Assembly: GCA_002422285.1 (NCBI GenBank)
Contig: DIUF01000111.1
Coordinates: 9,799-19,967 of the forward strand
Reading direction: 5' to 3'
Length of the DNA stretch: 10,169 nt
Origin: Flavobacteriales bacterium UBA6165
GTDB taxonomy: Bacteria; Bacteroidota; Bacteroidia; Flavobacteriales_D; Crocinitomicaceae
The translations under genes were made by a program, and so were the position numbers. Shown here piece after piece: positions 5,851 through 10,169 of this stretch (its first letter is position 1; every line of letters begins with the position of its first letter). The notes beneath the pieces were generated by a model, which ran no database searches, was not told where the DNA came from, and was given only the letters and a program-made list of their open reading frames with translations.

Positions 5851-6435
5851 ATGTTTTTAGAAAATTTTCCATCAACAGATACCGGCAATGGTTGGATAGA
5901 AGTGATCTGCGGTTCTATGTTTTCTGGTAAAACAGAGGAATTGATTCGCCGTATGCGCAGAGCTCAATTTGCCCAGCAAGATTTGATTATTTTTAAGCCG
6001 GTGATAGACAACCGTTATTCCTCTAAAGAAGTGGTTACACATCGCGGAGAGCGCATTCCAGCAATGGCTGTTGATCAAGCTGAGGATATACTTAAAAACT
6101 GGAAAGGTCAAAAAGTGGTTGGCGTGGATGAAGTTCAGTTTTTCGACGAAGCATTGATAGGTGTTTGTGCTGAATTGGCGCGTAGGGGAGTGAGGGTGAT
6201 TTGTGCTGGTTTAGATATGGATTTTGCAGGACAACCCTTTGGCGTAATGCCACAATTGTTAGCTATTTCTGAATATGTAACTAAAGTGCATGCCATTTGT
6301 GTTTCATGTGGTGCCTTAGCTCAATTTTCTCATCGTTTGGTTGGTGAAAAAGACCAAGTATTGTTGGGAGAAAAACAACATTATGAACCGCTTTGTAGAA
6401 AGTGTTTCAACGATAAAATAGCTCAAGAAGCATGA
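5851..6435 (+). CDS. tdk: Thymidine kinase
   Basis: This 194-aa protein is a type II (TK1-like) thymidine kinase, which phosphorylates thymidine to dTMP with ATP in the cytoplasmic salvage pathway. The P-loop is GSMFSGKTEEL (21-31), followed by IIFKPVIDNRYS (46-57). The Walker-B-like segment VVGVDEVQFFD (89-99) carries the catalytic glutamate, probably E94. AGLDMDFAGQPFG (119-131) follows. A structural zinc site is formed by C150-x2-C153 and C182-x2-C185, and the lasso loop around residues 170-180 (LLGEKQHYEP) should close over the thymidine base. The start codon lies 61 bp after the repeat cluster; only a weak promoter (TAATTTAG, 5814-5821) is visible. Its stop overlaps the permease start by 4 bp (ATGA), so it heads a small operon. 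Confidence 0.97.
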   Translation: MFLENFPSTDTGNGWIEVICGSMFSGKTEELIRRMRRAQFAQQDLIIFKPVIDNRYSSKEVVTHRGERIPAMAVDQAEDILKNWKGQKVVGVDEVQFFDEALIGVCAELARRGVRVICAGLDMDFAGQPFGVMPQLLAISEYVTKVHAICVSCGALAQFSHRLVGEKDQVLLGEKQHYEPLCRKCFNDKIAQEA

Positions 6436-7436
6436 TTGCCCGCCGCGACATTCTGGTTTTAGTGTTCTTGGCTTTGCTGAGTTTTATCCTTTTTGTTTTT
6501 GGAATTAGCGTTGGCGCTATTTCTATTTCTTTTGGAGATGTGTTGTCTATTTTATTTGGAAAATCAACGCAATCTGATACTTGGACAATTATAATAGAAG
6601 AACGTTATTTACGCACAATCAACGCATTTTTCGCTGGTGGCACATTGGCTGTGGTAGGTTTGGTACTGCAATCTTTTTTTAGAAATCCTTTGGCTGGACC
6701 TGGTGTATTGGGAATTTCAAGCGGCGCATCACTAGGAGTTGCAGTGGCTATCATGGCCCCGTTCACAGTATTAACTGGAATTTTTGCGCAATATACTTTA
6801 GGACTTTTGGGTTCATTTCTGGTTATACTATTGTTGATTTCTATCAACCGCTGGATCAAAGGCGTTACACTGCTCGTAGTGGGTTTGATGCTTAGTTTTT
6901 TCACTTCAGCTTTTGTTAGTATGTTACTTAACAACAGCACAGATACCATGATGCGCAAGTATATTGAATGGGGTTTTGGTAGTTTTGGAATGATTCAATT
7001 GGCCTATTTCTGGTATTATATTCTTGCTGTTTTTTTGCTGTTAATCTTTGTTTTTATTCGTTTTCCAAAGGTTTTAAACACTTGGGTTTTAGGCGAACAA
7101 ATGTTGTTGGAATCGGGCTACAAAACAGCCAAAGTTCGACTCATGATTTTATTGGTGCTTGGCGTATTAATAGCGTTGATTACGGTTCATTGTGGCCCGA
7201 TTAGTTTTATTGGAATAGCTATTCCCCAATTGGCGCGTATGATTTTGAAAAGTACCAACCACAGCATTTTATTACCCACTTCTTTGTTTTTAGGCGCATC
7301 ATTGGCTATTATTGCTGATATCATTTTGCGCACAACAGAAATTGCCATGCCGCTGAATGGAATTTTAGCCTTGTTTGGCGCTCCAGTGATTATTTATGTG
7401 ATTGTGAAGGGAGCAAAGAGGGGGACAAATATTTAA
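6432..7436 (+). CDS. FecCD/BtuC-family ABC transporter permease
   Basis: The protein is 334 aa, the normal length for FecCD/BtuC permeases, with about nine to ten hydrophobic helices across its length. The first lies at about 7-33 and the last at about 308-326. Family signatures are FFAGGTLAVVGLVLQ with FRNPLAGPGVLGISSGASLG (about 66-102), and HCGPISFIGIAIPQLAR (253-269) in the segment that contacts the ATPase. It should form a homodimeric inner-membrane channel importing an iron-siderophore, heme or cobalamin-type substrate. It overlaps tdk by 4 bp and is followed after 3 nt by its ATPase. No periplasmic binding protein or TonB-dependent receptor is in the window, so the substrate cannot be named. 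Confidence 0.92.
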   Translation: MIARRDILVLVFLALLSFILFVFGISVGAISISFGDVLSILFGKSTQSDTWTIIIEERYLRTINAFFAGGTLAVVGLVLQSFFRNPLAGPGVLGISSGASLGVAVAIMAPFTVLTGIFAQYTLGLLGSFLVILLLISINRWIKGVTLLVVGLMLSFFTSAFVSMLLNNSTDTMMRKYIEWGFGSFGMIQLAYFWYYILAVFLLLIFVFIRFPKVLNTWVLGEQMLLESGYKTAKVRLMILLVLGVLIALITVHCGPISFIGIAIPQLARMILKSTNHSILLPTSLFLGASLAIIADIILRTTEIAMPLNGILALFGAPVIIYVIVKGAKRGTNI

Positions 7437-7439
7437 ACA

Positions 7440-8135
7440 ATGATAAACCTCACCAACATACAAGCCTCAGCACGCAAACGCCAACTTTTCCAAGCCGAAG
7501 AGCTCAATGTGCATCGTGGAGCTTTGTTGGCATTGATTGGCAAAAATGGCGCGGGTAAATCAACATTTTTAAAGGCTTTGGCGGGATTGGAGAGTTTGGT
7601 TTCTGGGCAGATTAATCTTGAGGGTACGCGATATACTTTTGGTAAAGACTATTTTCCTTCCAAAAGTGTCAGTTATATTCCTGTGAAAATTGTTCCTTTT
7701 GGAGCCATCAGTTTGTTGGATTTTGTTTTGTCGGGCAAATCAACGGAGCGCAATTTTTTGGATGTGCCTTCACAAATTGAACAGCAAGAAGTGAAAGATC
7801 TATTGGCGCAATTCAATATGGAACACATGGCCTTAGACGCTTTCGAAAATTTGAGCGATGGTGAGCAAAAATTGGCTTTAATCATGCGCAGCGTGTATCG
7901 AAATGCAGATGTTTTGCTTTTAGATGAACCAGAATCCTTTTTAGATGTGAGCAACAGAAAACTCGTTTTTGAGTGGTTGAAAAAACTATCAGACCAAGGC
8001 AAAACTATCATTTTTTCTACCCATCAGCCGGATTTAGCAGCGCATTATGCCAGTGGATTTTTGACCATTCATGATGGCGTAATTCGGATGGAAAATGTTT
8101 CAAAACTCAATGATATTGTTCAAACCATTTTTTGA
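7440..8135 (+). CDS. ABC transporter ATP-binding protein, FecE/BtuD type, with atypical Q-loop
   Basis: This 231-aa ATPase begins 3 nt after the permease and should drive it. Walker A is GKNGAGKST (34-42), the signature is LSDGEQ (138-143, for LSGGQ), Walker B is VLLLDEPESFLD (158-169, D162 and catalytic E163), and the H-loop is FSTHQPD (H195). The Q-loop is unusual: where FecE/BtuD-type ATPases usually have a glutamine (as in a YxPQ motif), this protein reads VSYIPVKIVPF (77-87), with no glutamine at the expected position. All other nucleotide-binding motifs are intact, so it is probably active. It is somewhat shorter than typical FecE proteins (about 250-260 aa), mainly at the C-terminus. 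Confidence 0.92.
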   Translation: MINLTNIQASARKRQLFQAEELNVHRGALLALIGKNGAGKSTFLKALAGLESLVSGQINLEGTRYTFGKDYFPSKSVSYIPVKIVPFGAISLLDFVLSGKSTERNFLDVPSQIEQQEVKDLLAQFNMEHMALDAFENLSDGEQKLALIMRSVYRNADVLLLDEPESFLDVSNRKLVFEWLKKLSDQGKTIIFSTHQPDLAAHYASGFLTIHDGVIRMENVSKLNDIVQTIF

Positions 8136-8222
8136 ATTTATTAAAAGGCTCAAGTTTTGATTAGCTTTCAATTGTCTTTTGTTTGTCCAACTGTTTATTT
8201 CTCATTAGGATTATCATTCATT

Positions 8223-8230
8223 TATCTTTG
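8223..8230 (+). promoter_or_regulatory. -7 promoter element of the PNGase F-like gene
   Basis: TATCTTTG is an exact TAnnTTTG match ending 17 bp before the ATG, which gives a short leader typical of the phylum. No well-spaced TTG is found for the -33 element (the nearest TTTG, at 8182-8185, is too far). It suggests that this gene is transcribed separately from the ABC transporter genes, which end 112 bp upstream without an obvious terminator. Confidence 0.4.
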
Positions 8231-8247
8231 TGCAAAATCTTTAAAAA

Positions 8248-9927
8248 ATGCCTTATCTAATTTGTTTGTTATTTCTTGTGGTGAATCTAATTGGCCATGC
8301 GCAAGGTTCAGCTTTTTATCAAGTCAAATATGTGCGGTATAGCAACGATAAACCAATTGAAAATCAAGACACTCTTGTGTTGAGAAGTTCAAAAGACCAT
8401 GCAGTAATAGCGACTCAAAAATTCTTTACAAATCAACATGAGTTGCCTTATGAATTTTCGTGGTTTTCGACATCGGCTTTGGGACATATTCATCAAGTTT
8501 CTTACTTGAAATCAAATCAAGCCATTGCAACTTTAGATTCAAACTCGTTTAAGGAGAATTCCTTTGAAATTTCGAATGAAACGAAGAAAATACTGGGTTA
8601 CAACTGTAAAAAAGCGGTGGTCAAAATCAATTCAAACACCATAACACTTTGGTTTACAAATGATTTAAATATTTTTGGAGGTCCATCTAGTCTGGGTTCC
8701 CATTTAGGTTTGATTTTGGAATATGATAGAAACGGTACTTTTCAAATCAAGGCACATGAGCTTAAACAATTTAAAAAGTCAGTAACATTTGGAGTAGAGG
8801 AATATCGAAAGTTGCCTTATTATAGTTTGCTCGACTACCGCGATTTGGTGTGGAAAAGTCGCTTCACAACCATACCTGTTTTTCAAAATCAACAAATCAA
8901 TTATGACCCCAATCGCATTTATAAAGATTCTGAACTTCAGATTCATTTTGCTCACGGCACTTTAATTGCCAAGAAGGTCAAATTCCCGGATATTCCGATG
9001 GGTCACCACGTCTTTTTGGACGCTTCAATATTATCGAATGGTGATGCATACGACCGGACAGCCTCCATAGTTGCAATTCCAATCAACAATAAAAAATCTA
9101 TGGTGAATGCTTTTGGCGAAGGGCTTGGCGTTTTGCCTTTGTTTACAGACGGTGACGGAAAAACTTACCAAGGCGTGGTTTCTGATCAAACTTATGATGC
9201 TCCTATAGAGTTGATGCGTTTGTTTACCACATTCGGAATCAAGCATTTTAATCACATCGAATTGAAGGATAAAATTTGGCATGAGCACGTTCCATATAGA
9301 CAAGACATTACAGAGTTGCGACCAATTTTTTCTGGTCAAGAAGTTTGGATTGCTATGTTTGTTGGCAATTACGACAAAGGCGGTCATATTGTAGATTTGA
9401 ATTTCACGATTCATCAAGGAGAAACCAATGTTTTTCGTTCGGAACGCGTCGTGCCCTTGTTTAATACCACCAATATTATGGAAATGATGGGTCATGAATA
9501 TGCCACCATGTTTGCGCATCCTGATGGATTATCCATGAAATTCACTTTAGATAAACCGATGAAAGGAGCTCATTTGCGTTACATTTCTACAGGTCACGGT
9601 GGTTGGGAAAATGGCGATGAATTTTTGCCAAAAATCAACAAAATTGAACTTGATGGAAATCTGATTCACCAATTTATTCCATGGCGGCAAGATTGTGGGT
9701 CATATCGTCTGTTCAATCCTGCTTCAGGCAATTTCTCGAACGGTTTGTCTTCGTCTGATTACAGTCGAAGCAATTGGTGTCCGGGAATGGTGACCAATCC
9801 AGAGTATATATTCATTGGCGATTTGCCAGCTGGTGAGCACACAATCCGCGTTCGAATACCTATGGGTGATCGTGAAGGCTCCAGTTTTAGTGCGTGGAAT
9901 GTTTCGGGAGTGTTATTTGGATATTAA
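8248..9927 (+). CDS. Secreted PNGase F-like protein with GLPGLI-like N-terminal domain (PNGF-II-type layout)
   Basis: This 559-aa protein has a signal peptide (MPYLICLLFLVVNLIGHAQG). Residues of about 22-180 form a beta-rich domain with GLPGLI-family features: ILGYNCKKAVV (C120), LWFTNDL, and SHLGLILEYD (151-160) at the GLPGLI position. Residues of about 205-559 match peptide-N-glycosidase F from Elizabethkingia, which releases N-glycans from asparagine. AYDRTASI (267-274) aligns with its EWDRYANV, so D269 matches catalytic D60. ITELRPIFSG aligns with VTDFKSLLSG. GDEF E458 matches E206. SNWCPGM (508-514) matches GWCPGM. The E118 position falls in FVGNYDKGG and is not acidic. Length and the extra N-terminal domain resemble PNGF-II of E. 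meningoseptica. It has no T9SS sorting domain. Activity is likely but not certain. The next secreted-protein gene starts 27 bp downstream, suggesting co-transcription. Confidence 0.8.
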   Translation: MPYLICLLFLVVNLIGHAQGSAFYQVKYVRYSNDKPIENQDTLVLRSSKDHAVIATQKFFTNQHELPYEFSWFSTSALGHIHQVSYLKSNQAIATLDSNSFKENSFEISNETKKILGYNCKKAVVKINSNTITLWFTNDLNIFGGPSSLGSHLGLILEYDRNGTFQIKAHELKQFKKSVTFGVEEYRKLPYYSLLDYRDLVWKSRFTTIPVFQNQQINYDPNRIYKDSELQIHFAHGTLIAKKVKFPDIPMGHHVFLDASILSNGDAYDRTASIVAIPINNKKSMVNAFGEGLGVLPLFTDGDGKTYQGVVSDQTYDAPIELMRLFTTFGIKHFNHIELKDKIWHEHVPYRQDITELRPIFSGQEVWIAMFVGNYDKGGHIVDLNFTIHQGETNVFRSERVVPLFNTTNIMEMMGHEYATMFAHPDGLSMKFTLDKPMKGAHLRYISTGHGGWENGDEFLPKINKIELDGNLIHQFIPWRQDCGSYRLFNPASGNFSNGLSSSDYSRSNWCPGMVTNPEYIFIGDLPAGEHTIRVRIPMGDREGSSFSAWNVSGVLFGY

Positions 9928-9954
9928 TTCAGTATTTTTACCCGAAATTTTGAT

Positions 9955-10169
9955 ATGAACAAAAAAATTGCGGTCTTAGTTATTTTTCTTTCTGCGCAAC
10001 TTTCCGCACAAACTCCGTGGCCATCGAGCAATTGGGATGTTTCCACAAATTTGACACCCATAATGAGTGCTTCTGGTGTTGAAGGCTTGAGTGGAGTGCA
10101 TTATAACCCAACAAAAAATCAACTTTTTTTAGTTCAAGATATTGGTCGTTTGAGAATCATTCAACTCAA
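9955..10169 (+). CDS. Secreted protein of unknown function, N-terminal 71 residues, partial
   Basis: The gene runs off the right edge. It starts with a signal peptide (MNKKIAVLVIFLSAQLSAQ, probable cleavage after Ala-Gln), followed by TPWPSSNWDVS and then EGLSGVHYNPTKNQLFLVQD and GRLRIIQL. The pattern of a glycine-rich turn, 'the place to look it up' strand and a GxLR strand resembles the first blade of SdiA-regulated/esterase-like phytase or NHL-type beta-propellers. That is a guess from about 40 residues. The 27-bp gap suggests it is in an operon with the PNGase F-like gene. Confidence 0.6.
   Translation, partial: MNKKIAVLVIFLSAQLSAQTPWPSSNWDVSTNLTPIMSASGVEGLSGVHYNPTKNQLFLVQDIGRLRIIQL

Noticed and set aside
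8157..8342. 61-codon plus-strand frame overlapping the start of the PNGase F-like gene
   Set aside because: It is out of frame with the PNGase F-like gene, whose signal peptide and upstream TATCTTTG element explain the region; no family motif.
9031..9519. 162-codon minus-strand frame inside the PNGase F-like gene
   Set aside because: It is the reverse-strand shadow of a well-supported gene and has no recognisable motifs.

Overview
The window looks like a low-GC Bacteroidota chromosome, probably from the Flavobacteriales or a close relative. The evidence is TAnnTTTG-type promoter elements, few clear Shine-Dalgarno sites, an ECF sigma factor paired with an anti-sigma whose C-terminus resembles the gliding-motility-associated (CHU_C) domain, a Bacteroidetes-style TlpA-like secreted thioredoxin, and a two-domain PNGase F-like protein with a GLPGLI-like N-terminus.

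Left part (1-4890), mostly minus strand: the 5' end of a PLP-dependent aminotransferase, with a promoter and a four-copy 23-bp tandem repeat directly upstream; an anti-sigma/ECF sigma pair with overlapping reading frames and a 16-bp palindrome just before the sigma start; a plus-strand secreted TlpA-like thioredoxin with a TTG start; a secreted M28 zinc peptidase; a short palindromic element; and rpiB (ribose-5-phosphate isomerase B).

Centre (4891-5850): 960 bp with no convincing gene, lying between the divergent rpiB and tdk. It holds DnaA-box-like 9-mers, a run of five TAN trinucleotides, a very AT-rich stretch, a strong A8...T8 inverted repeat and a cluster of dispersed-repeat sequence. 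Gene orientation switches here from mostly minus to all plus. I regard it as a candidate replication origin, unproven.

Right part (5851-10169), all plus strand: tdk (thymidine kinase) is translationally coupled by ATGA to a FecCD/BtuC-type permease, followed 3 nt later by its ATPase. No substrate-binding protein or outer-membrane receptor is in view, so the substrate is open (metal chelate or cobalamin class). Next is a secreted PNGase F-like protein with the two-domain layout of PNGF-II, then the start of another secreted protein that runs off the window.

No rRNA, tRNA, CRISPR array, insertion sequence or phage gene was seen. The most interesting items are the origin-like intergenic region, the phased 23-bp repeats next to a promoter, and the PNGase F-like protein that lacks one of the three acidic active-site residues of PNGase F.
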